DNA from: a bacterium
Lineage (GTDB): Bacteria > Krumholzibacteriota > Krumholzibacteriia > LZORAL124-64-63
Direction of reading: 5' to 3'
NCBI GenBank assembly: GCA_016703265.1
Contig: JADJCK010000011.1
Span: 94,464 to 158,463, forward strand
DNA: 64,000 nucleotides
Shown here piece by piece: positions 14,431 through 23,298 of this stretch; the first letter of the stretch is position 1; each line of letters begins with the position of its first letter. Position numbers and translations under genes: made by a program. Below the pieces are notes generated by a model that searched no databases, was not told the origin of the DNA, and was given only the letters and a program-made list of their open reading frames with translations.

Positions 14431-15687
14431 TTGCCATCCACAGCAGCCAGGGCCCGGCCCGCCGCAGGCACGGCCCGATCGCGGTGGCGCCGGGCCATGC
14501 CGGTCGTCACGGCGTGCGCACTGGCCGGCCTGCTTGCCGCGACGGCAGCGCCTGCCGCGGCAACACCGGCGCGCAGCCTGGCCCTCGCGGTCGGCGACTA
14601 CCTCGAGGATGACGCAGCGTATTTCCGCTGGCCCGGCTCGGCGCGCGACCACGCCGGTCGCCTCTGGCTCGACAGCGGCCGTATCGACCCTGAAGACGGC
14701 TGGACGACCTACGGCGACCTGCCGCGCACCGGCCCTTCCGCCGGGCTGGCCTGGGTCCCGGCCGAGGGCACCAGTCCGTGGACCGCGGCCTTCGCCATCC
14801 ACGCGCGCGCCGCCGACAGCGACCACGTGGGCCTGCACCGCGACGGACCGGGCGCCTCGTTCAGCTGGCTGGCCGGGCGTACGCTGGGCCCGGTCGACCT
14901 GGCGTTGACCTGGCGCAGCGCCTACGGCGGCTGGTCGTCCGACGCCGATGCGCGCGACGAATTCGAGCATCACCGCGACGACATCGGCCTGGGCGCGCGC
15001 TTCGACCTCTCGCCGCGCGCCTACCTGGACGTGGCCGGCGATATGCGCCGGCAGCGCAACCGCATGCAGGCGCCGGGCGACCCGGCGGCGTGGGACACGG
15101 GCGCCCTGGCCTCGAACCGCTCATGGAGTGCGCGGGCGCGGGCATTCATCGCGATCGGCGACGTGTCCGTCCTGTCGATTGCGGGAGAGCGCCTGCGGGA
15201 GGACTTCAGCGGTCCGGTCATCGGCGAGACCTGGCTTCCGGAATCGGCGTTCGACCACGACAACCGTTTCTGGCGGCTCGGCGCCGCGTGGTCGTGGCAG
15301 CCGGATCCCGATCGCCTGCTTGCGGTGACGGGCGAATACTCACGGGCCACCGGCCGTCGCAGCCTGCGGGCCGGCGCACCGCTCGACGAGGCCTGGGATC
15401 ACGTACGGGCGGTCGCACTCCGCCTCGCCGGCGAACAGCGCCTGAACTGGTGGCTGAGCCTGCGGGCCTCTCTCGCCATGACCACGACGAGCGGGTACGT
15501 ACGGGGGGCAACGGACGATGGCAGCACCACGTACCTGGACGCAGCCGGCGGCATCGCGCTTCACCTGGGCGCCTGGGGCGCGGACCTGACCGCCGGCGGC
15601 GCGCCGCTCGACGGCCCGTGGCGCTGGCTCCTGGCGGACCCGGGCGCCGACCCCTGGCTGCACGCCACCATCCATCACGACTTCTGA
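14431..15687 (+). CDS. Exported beta-rich protein, possible outer-membrane barrel
   Basis: About 418 residues from a TTG start. The TTG at 14431 has AGGAGA just upstream (overlapping the MltF stop); ATG at 14497 is an alternative giving 396 residues. An arginine-rich n-region leads into a signal peptide (VVTACALAGLLAATAAPAAA). The mature part alternates short amphipathic strands with turns (LALTWRSAYGGWSSDADARD, GLGARFDLSPRAYLDVAGD, GAAWSWQPDPDRLLAVTGEY) and ends in HATIHHDF, a terminal Phe typical of outer-membrane beta-barrels. No family name is recognised. It lies between the transglycosylase and a TSUP transporter in one plus-strand operon, which suggests an envelope role. Confidence 0.6.
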   Translation: MPSTAARARPAAGTARSRWRRAMPVVTACALAGLLAATAAPAAATPARSLALAVGDYLEDDAAYFRWPGSARDHAGRLWLDSGRIDPEDGWTTYGDLPRTGPSAGLAWVPAEGTSPWTAAFAIHARAADSDHVGLHRDGPGASFSWLAGRTLGPVDLALTWRSAYGGWSSDADARDEFEHHRDDIGLGARFDLSPRAYLDVAGDMRRQRNRMQAPGDPAAWDTGALASNRSWSARARAFIAIGDVSVLSIAGERLREDFSGPVIGETWLPESAFDHDNRFWRLGAAWSWQPDPDRLLAVTGEYSRATGRRSLRAGAPLDEAWDHVRAVALRLAGEQRLNWWLSLRASLAMTTTSGYVRGATDDGSTTYLDAAGGIALHLGAWGADLTAGGAPLDGPWRWLLADPGADPWLHATIHHDF

Positions 15688-15693
15688 GGCGCG

Positions 15694-16449
15694 ATGACCT
15701 TGCCCACGACGATCTTCACCGACCCGATGCAGTTCGCGCTGACCTGCGTCATCCTCGTCGTGGCGCAGGTCATCTACGTGCTGTTCGGGTTCGGCTCGGG
15801 GCTGACGGCAGTTGGCTCACTGGCGCTGCTGTTCCCCGAGATCAAGGACGTCGTCGTCCTGCTGCTCCTGGTGAACCTGCCCGCCGAGGTGCTGGTGGCC
15901 TGGAGCGCCCGCCACCGCCTGCATTGGCGGCCGTTGCTGGGCATCAGTGCCGGTGTCGTGGTCGGCATCCCCATCGGCGCGCGATTGCTCAGCCGCGGCG
16001 ACCCGACCGTGGTGTTGACCGTGCTCGGCTGGTTCCTCATCGCCGTGGGCCTGGTCTTCCTGCGCCTGCCCGCAGGCGGTCGCGTGCAGCCGCCCGCCTG
16101 GGCCGGCCCGCCCACCGGCCTGGTCTCGGGCGTGCTCACCGGCCTGTTCGGCACCGGCGGCCCGCCCGTCATCATCTGGTATCATCTCAGCGCCGCCGAC
16201 AAGACGGTCTTCCGCGGCCACCTGATGACGATCTTCCTGCTGATGACGATCGTACGCGTGCCCAGCTACATGGCTACGGGCCTGGTGACCGCGCCGCGGT
16301 TGTGGTCATCGCTGGCGGTGCTTCCGGCGGTGCTGCTCGGCGCCTGGATCGGTCATCGCCTGCACGTGCGCATCTCCGACCGCCTGTTCCAGGCCCTGGT
16401 CTGCGTGCTGCTGGTGCTGCTGGGGGCCATGCTGCTGATCCGCCACTGA
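15694..16449 (+). CDS. TSUP (TauE/SafE)-family membrane transporter
   Basis: A 251-residue integral membrane protein with about eight helices and the two-half repeat of the TSUP family. It shows the paired glycine-rich motifs (LFGFGSGLTAVGSLALLFPE in the first half, GVLTGLFGTGGPPVIIWYHL in the second). Members move sulfite, sulfoacetate or other small organosulfur anions, or act as uncharacterised permeases; no neighbour points to sulfur chemistry here. It starts 6 bases after the previous gene and converges with the gene at 16467 over 17 bases. Confidence 0.85.
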   Translation: MTLPTTIFTDPMQFALTCVILVVAQVIYVLFGFGSGLTAVGSLALLFPEIKDVVVLLLLVNLPAEVLVAWSARHRLHWRPLLGISAGVVVGIPIGARLLSRGDPTVVLTVLGWFLIAVGLVFLRLPAGGRVQPPAWAGPPTGLVSGVLTGLFGTGGPPVIIWYHLSAADKTVFRGHLMTIFLLMTIVRVPSYMATGLVTAPRLWSSLAVLPAVLLGAWIGHRLHVRISDRLFQALVCVLLVLLGAMLLIRH

Positions 16450-16466
16450 AGCGCGGCGTTGTCGGG

Positions 16467-18602
16467 CTAGATGCGGCTCTCGTCGAGCAGGCGACAGCCT
16501 TCCATGAGGATCGATTCGAGCGGCAGCCCGATGTTGGGCTCGGGGAATTCGCCCGCGGGCTCGACGGCAAAGCGTCCGTTGTCCTCCCAGGCGATGACGC
16601 GGTAGACCGCTTCGCCGCCGCGCAGTGAACCGCACGCGGCGTGCACGAGCTGTCCACGATCAAGGTAGACCACGGCCTGCTCGCCGCCGGGACCGGCCAG
16701 CTCGATGCGCACCGACTTCAGGCTCTGGCTCAGCGTCTGCATCAGGTCGGTGAAGGCGAAGGCAGTGAACGTCGCCTGGAAGCTGCCGGGGCGCGCAGGT
16801 GCAACAGGTTCACCGGCACCGGCACCGGCACCGGCACGCAGCGCCTTGCGCAGGCGCGCGGCGACCAGGTCCACATCGCGGGGCAGCGCGAAGACGTCGT
16901 CGAATCCGGCGTCGAACAGGTTCAGCACCTGTGCCGGGTCCGCGTGCGTGGTCACGGCATAGACCAGCAGGCGCGGGCCGGCCGTGAGTCGTTCACGCGC
17001 ACGCAGGATGTCCTGCGGGAAGCTGGCATCGTGGACGAACACGGCTGCCGGCGCCTGCCGTTCGCACAGGGCAGCGGCCTCGTCGAAAGAAGCGGCCGTC
17101 AGTGTGCGGTAGCCGAGGTGGCCCAGCCGCGTCGACAGCTGCCGCAGCGCGCGATCGGAGCGCCCGACCACCAGCACCTGGTGGCCGGCCGTGGCCAGCA
17201 GGTCTTCCTCGCTGCGCTCGATGAGCGCCAGGTACTGCTCGATCACTTCGGACCGCGCCAGGTGCCCGCTCTTGGCGCGCAGCGCGGCCTTGAGGTTCAC
17301 CGCGCGGTTCCCGGAGGCGCCGGCCGACCCGCCGGCCCGCTGGTGGTGATGCCAGGTCAGGGCCAGCACCTGCCCGGCCAGCGCCGTCTCGGCGTCCTGC
17401 CGGCCGAACTCGTCCAGGTTCACGCGTTCGCTCAACAGCTGCCGCATCGCCGCCAGCGCGGATTCCACGCGCCAGGGGAAGCCCACCGCGGCGGCATTCT
17501 CGAGCGTGCGCGACCAGTCCACACCGGTGCCGTCGTCGGCCAGCAGTGCATCGACGTTCGCCGCCGGCGGCGCCGCCGGCGCCACCAGCAGCACCGCAGC
17601 CTCGAGCCCGTCGACAGCCAGCCGTTCCAGGCCCAGCGCCGCCGCGAGGGAGCGCACGTCGCGCCGCAGCAGGTCGTAGGCGGGCGGCGCACCCTGCGCC
17701 TCGCCCAGGCCCTCGGCCACGAGCCGCAGCGCGCGCAGCAGGCTCTGTTGCATCGCCGCATACGGCGCCACGGCGCCGAGCAACGCGCCGCTCACCGACT
17801 CCAACCGCGTCACCGGTACGCGCACGTGCGCGACCTGGCCCTGCGCACGCCAGTGGCGCCACGCGTCGGCCATGTCGTCGGCAACCAGGATGTGATCGAT
17901 GCCCCCGCGCCCGAGCGCCGCTGCAGCCTCGGCGCCGTCGGCGGTGGCGATGAGCTCGCGGCCCTCGCGCTCGAACAGCGGCGCCAGGAAGCTGCGCAGG
18001 AAGGCGCGCTCGGTGACCAGCAGCGTACGTGGTGCCGCCTCCGGGTCCGCGGCCGCAACCGCCTCCTGGCCGCGCGCCTTCGGATCGTTCGGGTCGGCCC
18101 GGCCCTCGAACAGTTCCGGCAGCTCGATCAGCCGCCGCGGTCCCAGCAACCCGCCGTCGTCCAGGCCCAGGCCGCCGAGCATCTTCTCGAACGTCACTTC
18201 CGCGATCACGCATAGCGCCACTTCGCGGCACCGCAGCAACCGCTTCACTTCGCCCACGGCCGCGGTGTCGCGCGGGTCTACGGCCGCCAGCGACAGCACG
18301 CCGCTCTCCTCGTCGAGCGCGAGCGGCAGCACGAGGTGCCGTCGCGCGAATCCCTCGGGCAGGCGCTCCAGCAGTTCGGCCGACGGCTTGTCCCTGCCAG
18401 CCTCGAAGACCGGCACCTGGAACTGCACGGACAACGCCTGCGCCAGCTGCTGTTCGGTCACGTGGCCGGCATAGACGAGATGCGTACCCAGTCGCCCGCC
18501 CAGGCCCTGCTGCTTCCGCAGGGCTTCGGACACCTGGGCCGCCGTCGCGAAGCCGAGACGGATCAGGATCTGGTCGAGGCGTTCCGGGCGTGAAGTGGCC
18601 AT
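16467..18602 (-). CDS. Signalling protein: T2SSE-N (MshEN), receiver-like and DUF4388 domains
   Basis: A 711-residue soluble protein. Residues 1-150 match the T2SSE-N/MshEN fold of secretion and pilus ATPases (LDQILIRLGFATAAQVSEAL, GGRLGTHLVYAG, LAQALSVQFQVPVF), a domain known to bind cyclic di-GMP in MshE. Residues about 190-250 and 490-605 look like receiver domains (HQVLVVGRSDRALRQLSTRL, DAGFDDVFALPRDVDL). A Gly-Ala linker coded by a 6-bp tandem repeat leads to a C-terminal DUF4388 domain (AFTDLMQTLSQSLKSVRIEL, VVYLDRGQLVHAACGSLRG). It starts one base after the pilT stop, so it probably regulates twitching or gliding. Phosphoacceptor Asp residues are not clear. Confidence 0.75.
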   Translation of the reverse strand: MATSRPERLDQILIRLGFATAAQVSEALRKQQGLGGRLGTHLVYAGHVTEQQLAQALSVQFQVPVFEAGRDKPSAELLERLPEGFARRHLVLPLALDEESGVLSLAAVDPRDTAAVGEVKRLLRCREVALCVIAEVTFEKMLGGLGLDDGGLLGPRRLIELPELFEGRADPNDPKARGQEAVAAADPEAAPRTLLVTERAFLRSFLAPLFEREGRELIATADGAEAAAALGRGGIDHILVADDMADAWRHWRAQGQVAHVRVPVTRLESVSGALLGAVAPYAAMQQSLLRALRLVAEGLGEAQGAPPAYDLLRRDVRSLAAALGLERLAVDGLEAAVLLVAPAAPPAANVDALLADDGTGVDWSRTLENAAAVGFPWRVESALAAMRQLLSERVNLDEFGRQDAETALAGQVLALTWHHHQRAGGSAGASGNRAVNLKAALRAKSGHLARSEVIEQYLALIERSEEDLLATAGHQVLVVGRSDRALRQLSTRLGHLGYRTLTAASFDEAAALCERQAPAAVFVHDASFPQDILRARERLTAGPRLLVYAVTTHADPAQVLNLFDAGFDDVFALPRDVDLVAARLRKALRAGAGAGAGEPVAPARPGSFQATFTAFAFTDLMQTLSQSLKSVRIELAGPGGEQAVVYLDRGQLVHAACGSLRGGEAVYRVIAWEDNGRFAVEPAGEFPEPNIGLPLESILMEGCRLLDESRI
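16811..16837. repeat. 6-bp tandem repeat coding a Gly-Ala linker
   Basis: Four and a half copies of CACCGG inside the DUF4388 protein gene; on the coding strand they give GAGAGAG between the receiver-like and DUF4388 domains. Slippage here would change linker length in frame. Confidence 0.85.
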
Positions 18603-18603
18603 G

Positions 18604-19689
18604 TCAGCTGTGCACCGGGGTTGGGCGCGTCTCGTTGCGGGCGCGCTGGGCCAGGGCTGCGGGCTCGGCGGCGTAACGCACCGCTTCGTCGGCGGTGATG
18701 GTGCCGTCGGCGATCATCTGCCCCAGGTGCTGGTCCAGCAGCTGCATGCCCTCCTTGCGCGCGGTGGTCATGGCGTTGTTGATCAGGTGGCTCTTCTGCT
18801 CGCGGATCAGGTTGCGGATGGCCGGGTTGCCGACCAGGATCTCCATTGCCGCCACGCGGCCCTTCTTGTCGGCGCGGCGCACCAGCTGCTGCGAGCACAC
18901 GCCCACCAACACCTCCGAGAGCATGTGCCGGATCTGCGTCTGCTGGTTGCCCGGAAACGGATCGACGATGCGGCTGATGGTCTGCGACGCCGACCGCGTG
19001 TGCAGCGTGCCCAGCACGAGCTGTCCCACCTCGCTGGCCGTGAGCGCCAGCGAGATCGTTTCGAGGTCGCGCATCTCGCCGACCAGGATCACGTTCGGAT
19101 CCTCGCGCAGCGAGGCCCGCAGCGCCGAGGCGAATGTCTCGCAATGCTCGCCCACCTGCCGCTGGTTGATCAGGCAGTTCTTGTTCGGATGAATGAACTC
19201 CAGCGGGTCTTCCAGCGTGATGATGTGCCCGTGCAGCGTCTCGTTCAGGTGGTTGACCATCGCCGCCAGCGTGGTCGACTTGCCCGAGTTGGTGGGCCCC
19301 GTCACGAGGATGAGCCCCGACCGCGACGTCAGCATGTTCTTCATCACCTGCGGCATGCCCAGCTGCTCGAGCGTCGGGACCTCGTTGGGGATGATGCGGA
19401 AGGCGGCCGCCAGCCCCGGGTACTTCTTGTAGGCGTTGATGCGGAAACGGGCGACGCCCGGCAGCGTGTAGGCCAGGTCCAGGTCGCCGTGCTCTTCCAG
19501 CTGCGCGATCTGGGTCTCCGACAGCAGTTCGTAGATGGTGATCCGGAGCTCTTCCTCGGACAACGGACGATGCTCGCCGCGCTGCAGCACGCCGTTGATG
19601 CGCAGCATCGGCTCACAGCCGGCACTCAAGTGCAGGTCCGAGACGCTGTACTCCTGCATGATCTTGAGGAAGGCGTCGATACGGGGCAT
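18604..19689 (-). CDS. pilT: PilT type IV pilus retraction ATPase
   Basis: A 361-residue GspE-superfamily ATPase of PilT type. In order: the N-terminal PAS-like domain (LKIMQEYSVSDLHLSAG, LRITIYELLSE), Walker A GPTNSGKSTTLAAM near residue 132, the Asp box ITLEDPLEFIH, Walker B VILVGEMRDLETI, the His box LGTLHTRSASQTISRIVD, and the C-terminal IRNLIREQKSHLI, which corresponds to the AIREGK signature of PilT. It powers pilus retraction at the inner membrane. I chose ATG 19689, since the frame further upstream lacks family sequence. The downstream gene follows after one base. No pilin or assembly genes are in the window. Confidence 0.92.
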   Translation of the reverse strand: MPRIDAFLKIMQEYSVSDLHLSAGCEPMLRINGVLQRGEHRPLSEEELRITIYELLSETQIAQLEEHGDLDLAYTLPGVARFRINAYKKYPGLAAAFRIIPNEVPTLEQLGMPQVMKNMLTSRSGLILVTGPTNSGKSTTLAAMVNHLNETLHGHIITLEDPLEFIHPNKNCLINQRQVGEHCETFASALRASLREDPNVILVGEMRDLETISLALTASEVGQLVLGTLHTRSASQTISRIVDPFPGNQQTQIRHMLSEVLVGVCSQQLVRRADKKGRVAAMEILVGNPAIRNLIREQKSHLINNAMTTARKEGMQLLDQHLGQMIADGTITADEAVRYAAEPAALAQRARNETRPTPVHS

Positions 19690-19818
19690 GACCGTCCCTG
19701 TCGTCGGGTCCGTCGGGCGTTGGCGCGGACTTCCGGGGACGGCACAGCAAGTTCCGTGCCGATCAAAAATGCCAGAACTGCTTGCAGCATAACCCGATAC
19801 CATCGATACCCGGGTTCC

Positions 19819-19856
19819 AAAAAGGCCCCGGGCGGCCGCTTTCGCGCCCGCCCGGG
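19819..19856 (-). terminator. Intrinsic terminator of the barrel-like gene
   Basis: On the minus strand, a 13-bp stem (19827-19839 with 19844-19856, one mismatch) with a GAAA loop is followed by GCC and a five-T run (19819-19823). It lies about 47 bases after the stop at 19904. Confidence 0.8.
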
Positions 19857-19903
19857 CAGATTCGGCCGGTGCCCGGCCAGGACCGTTCCGCTGCCCCCCG
19901 GCG

Positions 19904-20563
19904 CTAGAAAGCCACCCGGGCGGCCAGCTGCCACAGCGAGATGTGGGCCCCGGCGACGGGTTCGGAAACGCCCGGCAACGGGTCCTCGGCCTTCGCCGCG
20001 GCCGGGGCGCCGGGGTCCACGACCAGCTGCCCGGTCAGGCCGCGACTGTAGCGCAGGTCCAGATGCAGCGGTCCCACACCCTGCGTGAGGCCGAAATGGG
20101 CGGCGAAATCGACGTCCTTGTAGCCCCACTCGGTGGAGGGCTCGCCCGGGAAGTCGGACCACGACTCGGCCAGCTTGAGCGCCACCGAAAGGCCCGCGTA
20201 CGGGCGCGGCATCGCCGGCGGCAGCACCGCCAGTTCGAGCAGCGCCACAGGCTGCACCACATGAAGGGTCACCTCGGCATCGGCCTCGGTGAATCCCGTC
20301 AGCGGATCGGCGAACCAGGTCGGCTGCGACCCGCGCTTCTGCACATACTCCAGCCCGTAGACGAGATCGAGCGTTGCCGGCGCCAGCGGCGTGCGCGAAC
20401 CGAGCCCGACGACCGGGCCGCCGCGATCGTCGTGCAGTCCCACATCGGCCAGCGCCCAGCCGGCGAACACCTCGACAGCCGTGGCGGCCGGCGCAACGGC
20501 CAGCAACCACACCGCAGCCGCCAGCACTGCCGGCACCAGCGGACACTTCGTGCTTCGGCTCAT
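19904..20563 (-). CDS. Exported beta-barrel-like protein of unknown function
   Basis: A 219-residue protein with a signal peptide (hydrophobic segment about residues 10-30, ending ATAVEVFAG). The mature part has repeated amphipathic strands (LDLVYGLEYVQKRG, YAGLSVALKLAESWSDF, GPLHLDLRYSRGLTGQLVV) and a last strand LWQLAARVAF ending in Phe, the usual outer-membrane beta-barrel signature. The ATG at 20563 has AAAGGATT upstream; in-frame starts further up have no signal peptide. It follows a DUF1684 lipoprotein gene by 34 bases and ends at a good terminator. No named family recognised. Confidence 0.65.
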   Translation of the reverse strand: MSRSTKCPLVPAVLAAAVWLLAVAPAATAVEVFAGWALADVGLHDDRGGPVVGLGSRTPLAPATLDLVYGLEYVQKRGSQPTWFADPLTGFTEADAEVTLHVVQPVALLELAVLPPAMPRPYAGLSVALKLAESWSDFPGEPSTEWGYKDVDFAAHFGLTQGVGPLHLDLRYSRGLTGQLVVDPGAPAAAKAEDPLPGVSEPVAGAHISLWQLAARVAF

Positions 20564-20597
20564 CGGAATCCTTTCACCGCGCTGCAGCCACGGGCGG

Positions 20598-21266
20598 TCA
20601 GTGCGCACCCGCGAACAGTTTTTCGCCCGCCTCCACCGCGAAGTCGAGCGTGTTGTCGCGCGGCGGCAGCGTGCAGTTGAAGGCCTCGGCGTTGTAGTCG
20701 CACAGCGGGTTGTAGGCGTAGTTGAAGTCGACTTCGACCAGGCCGTCGGCATCGACCTTCAGGTCCAGGTAGCGACCGCCGCCGTAGGTGTCCTTGCCGG
20801 TCGTGGCGTCGAAGAAAGGCAGCCACAGGTAGTCGCCCGAGGCCGTGTCGGCAGGCCCGAACACGCCGAGGCGGTGCACCTTGCCGGCATGCGTGAAAGC
20901 GACCGAACCCTTGCGCACGTACTGCACCTGTTCGCCCTTGCGCTTGGTGAGCGTCACGGTGTCGGTCTTGGGTTCGGCCACCAGCGGCACGCGGAAGCGC
21001 AGCTCCGGCTTCGGGAAGTAGTAGTTGAGGCCCTCGAACGTCGGCAGCTTGTCCGCCGGCAGCGGCGTGCGCGCCGGGTCGGCGAACTCCTCGTTCTTGT
21101 CGATGCGCATCTCGACCAGGGCGATCTCCCAGGCTTCGTGCGCCGCGGTGTCCATGACGAGGGCCCCGGGCGCATCGGCCTGCGAACCGCAACCGGTCAG
21201 CGGGAAGGAAGACACGGCGAGCATCACCGTCAGGATGAATACGGGCAGCGGACGTCCGGAGGGCAT
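20598..21266 (-). CDS. DUF1684 lipoprotein
   Basis: A 222-residue lipoprotein (lipobox LTGC about residue 23) of the DUF1684 family. Typical pieces are HEAWEIALVEMRIDKNEEFA, LNYYFPKPELRFRVPL, LWLPFFDATTGKDTYGGGRY and the conserved ending with YNPLCDYNAEAFNCTLPPRD. The conserved Asp/Tyr/Cys pattern of that segment is intact. No reaction is known for the family. The start at 21266 is chosen because GAGGA is at correct spacing. First of a two-gene minus-strand operon with the barrel-like protein. Confidence 0.8.
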   Translation of the reverse strand: MPSGRPLPVFILTVMLAVSSFPLTGCGSQADAPGALVMDTAAHEAWEIALVEMRIDKNEEFADPARTPLPADKLPTFEGLNYYFPKPELRFRVPLVAEPKTDTVTLTKRKGEQVQYVRKGSVAFTHAGKVHRLGVFGPADTASGDYLWLPFFDATTGKDTYGGGRYLDLKVDADGLVEVDFNYAYNPLCDYNAEAFNCTLPPRDNTLDFAVEAGEKLFAGAH

Positions 21267-21413
21267 CGGCATTCCTCGATGGATGGGGGTACGGGTCCAA
21301 GATGTCCAGTTCCCAGAGGAGGGCTCCAGCCATGATAGCATCAACGGGTTCGGGTTTCAAAACCCGACGCCAGCGGTTACCATGCGCGGCGAACCGCCCC
21401 GACCGGAGCCGCC

Positions 21414-23288
21414 GTGACCAGCGACCAGATTCCCGCAAATCCCGATCCCGGGCCCGCTCCCGCGGGGAACCCGACGCCAGCCACGGCGCCGGCTGCGAGT
21501 CGTGCCTGGCGCGACCGCGCCGGTCTGTGGCCTGCCCTGGCCGCTGCCCTGGCAGCCATTCTGGGGCACCTGCCCGTGCTGGGCGCCTGGTGGTGCCGCG
21601 ACGACTGGGGACTGCTGGCGCGCGCCGCCGGACTGCTCGAAAGCGCTCCCGGGTTCCCCGCCCGCTGGCTGAGCCAGCACGCGTACTGGCAGGCCACGTG
21701 GCCGCTGTTCGGCCTGGAGCCGGCGCCGCACGCAGTCATCCGCCTGGCGCTGCACGCCGCCGCGTCGCTGCTGGTGGTGCGACTGGGCCGTCGCGGCGGG
21801 CTGGCCCCGACTGCCGCCGCCGTCGCCGGCTTCCTCTTTGCCGCCTCGCCGCTGGCCTTCACGCCACTCTACTGGGCCGCCGGCATCCAGGAACTGCTGG
21901 CCGCCACCCTGGCGCTGCTGGCGGTCGATCGCTGGCTCGCCGCACGCGAGGGCGGTCGTCGCGAGATCGCGGTCGCGACACTGGCGGCCGTCGGATCCCT
22001 GCTCGCCAAGGAAGCCGGGCTCGGACTCGGCCTGTTGCTCGGCGCATTCCTGGCGGCGGGGGCCGGGCCGCGCCGCACCGAACGCCCGTCGGCGATCGTG
22101 GCGCTGGCGGTGATGCTGGCGGCAGCCGGCGGGGCCGCGGTGCTGGCCTGGCGGCATTTCGACAGCAGCGTGGGCGCGCCGTACGAGACGGGCTCTGTCG
22201 GCGGCGCCCTGCTGAACCTCGCGTTCGCGGCGCGCTGGCTGGCCCTGCCCGGCCCGCTGGTCGACGCGACACCGTCGTGGGCAGCGGTCGCGCTCGGCGG
22301 CGCCCTGCTCGCGGCCTGGGCCGTGTGGGGAGTCATCGCCTGGCGGCGCGGACGGCGCCTGGTCCTGGCGTCCCTGGCCGGTTCGCTGCTGGCGCTGGCA
22401 CCGGTGCTGCCGCTCAAGCACCACCTGGCGCCCTACATGGCCTACCTGGCCGTTGCCGGCTGGGCGCTGTTGCTGGCCACCCTGCTGCCGCAGCGCCTGC
22501 CCCGCCCCCGCGCCGCCATCGTGGCGGGCCTGGTCGCCTGCATCGCCTGGGGTCTGTTCACCACGCGCACCGTGCTCACGCGTCGCAATGAACTGGGGCT
22601 TCCCGCCGATGACATCGTGCGCGCCACCAGCCTGTCGTGGGAAGCGCGCAGCGTCCTGCGCGGCGTGGACGGCATGGGCGGCGGCCAAGCTGTGCGGCAG
22701 GTCGCCCTGCTGCAGGTGCCGGCCGGGCCGGGCGCGCTGGAACACGCGCAGCGCTACGGCGAACGCTGGGCCGGCCGCACCGACCTGCACGAAGCGCTGG
22801 GCGGCGACCTGGGCCCGCGGCTGATGGTGCCCGCCGGCGTGCAGGTGCGCTGGCTCAACGGACTGGTCACTGCGCCCGACAGCGCGCTGGTGCTCGTCGA
22901 GACCGGCACCGGCCTGCGCCCGTGGGGACGCACCGGCCAGGCAGCGCTCTATGCCGCCCTGACCGACGTGGGCCTCGGCAATTTCGAGCGCGCACGCGCG
23001 CATATCCTGCGCGCCGCCGGCCTGGGCGGCCGCGCGATGGGCTTCGCCTGCGACGAAGGCCTGCTGCCGATCCCGCTGGCGCTCGTGATGCAGCAGAACG
23101 AACCGTTCATCGACTGGACGGTGGGCCTGCTGGCGACCGGTTCATCGAGGATCGAGGTCGGCGGCATCCAGGACATCTACTTCAACCTGCTCTGCGCCTG
23201 CACGGGGCGCAGCGTGGAGGAACTGACCCGGGGCAGCCGCGTGCTGCTGCCGGGCGATCCGCCCGCGGCCGACGCGCCGCGGGACTGA
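21414..23288 (+). CDS. GT-C-like polytopic membrane protein
   Basis: A 624-residue protein from a GTG start, with a Pro/Ala-rich cytosolic tail (about 1-30) and about ten membrane helices up to residue 400. The remaining 220 residues form a soluble domain. The first outside loop has an acidic motif (WWCRDDWGLLARAAG), as in GT-C glycosyltransferases that use lipid-phosphate sugars, and the repeated LLAVDRWLAAREGGRR/LLAKEAGLGLG helices fit that fold. The soluble part has no recognised domain. The MscS gene follows after 10 bases. Likely transfers a sugar at the outer face of the membrane; this is inferred from architecture. Confidence 0.6.
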   Translation: MTSDQIPANPDPGPAPAGNPTPATAPAASRAWRDRAGLWPALAAALAAILGHLPVLGAWWCRDDWGLLARAAGLLESAPGFPARWLSQHAYWQATWPLFGLEPAPHAVIRLALHAAASLLVVRLGRRGGLAPTAAAVAGFLFAASPLAFTPLYWAAGIQELLAATLALLAVDRWLAAREGGRREIAVATLAAVGSLLAKEAGLGLGLLLGAFLAAGAGPRRTERPSAIVALAVMLAAAGGAAVLAWRHFDSSVGAPYETGSVGGALLNLAFAARWLALPGPLVDATPSWAAVALGGALLAAWAVWGVIAWRRGRRLVLASLAGSLLALAPVLPLKHHLAPYMAYLAVAGWALLLATLLPQRLPRPRAAIVAGLVACIAWGLFTTRTVLTRRNELGLPADDIVRATSLSWEARSVLRGVDGMGGGQAVRQVALLQVPAGPGALEHAQRYGERWAGRTDLHEALGGDLGPRLMVPAGVQVRWLNGLVTAPDSALVLVETGTGLRPWGRTGQAALYAALTDVGLGNFERARAHILRAAGLGGRAMGFACDEGLLPIPLALVMQQNEPFIDWTVGLLATGSSRIEVGGIQDIYFNLLCACTGRSVEELTRGSRVLLPGDPPAADAPRD

Positions 23289-23298
23289 GGGGCTCCCG

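Noticed and set aside
18604..19689. Unusual Walker A (GPTNSGKST) in PilT as a sign of inactivity.
   Set aside because: The Asn is at a variable position of GxxxxGK(S/T); the Asp, Walker B and His boxes are all intact.
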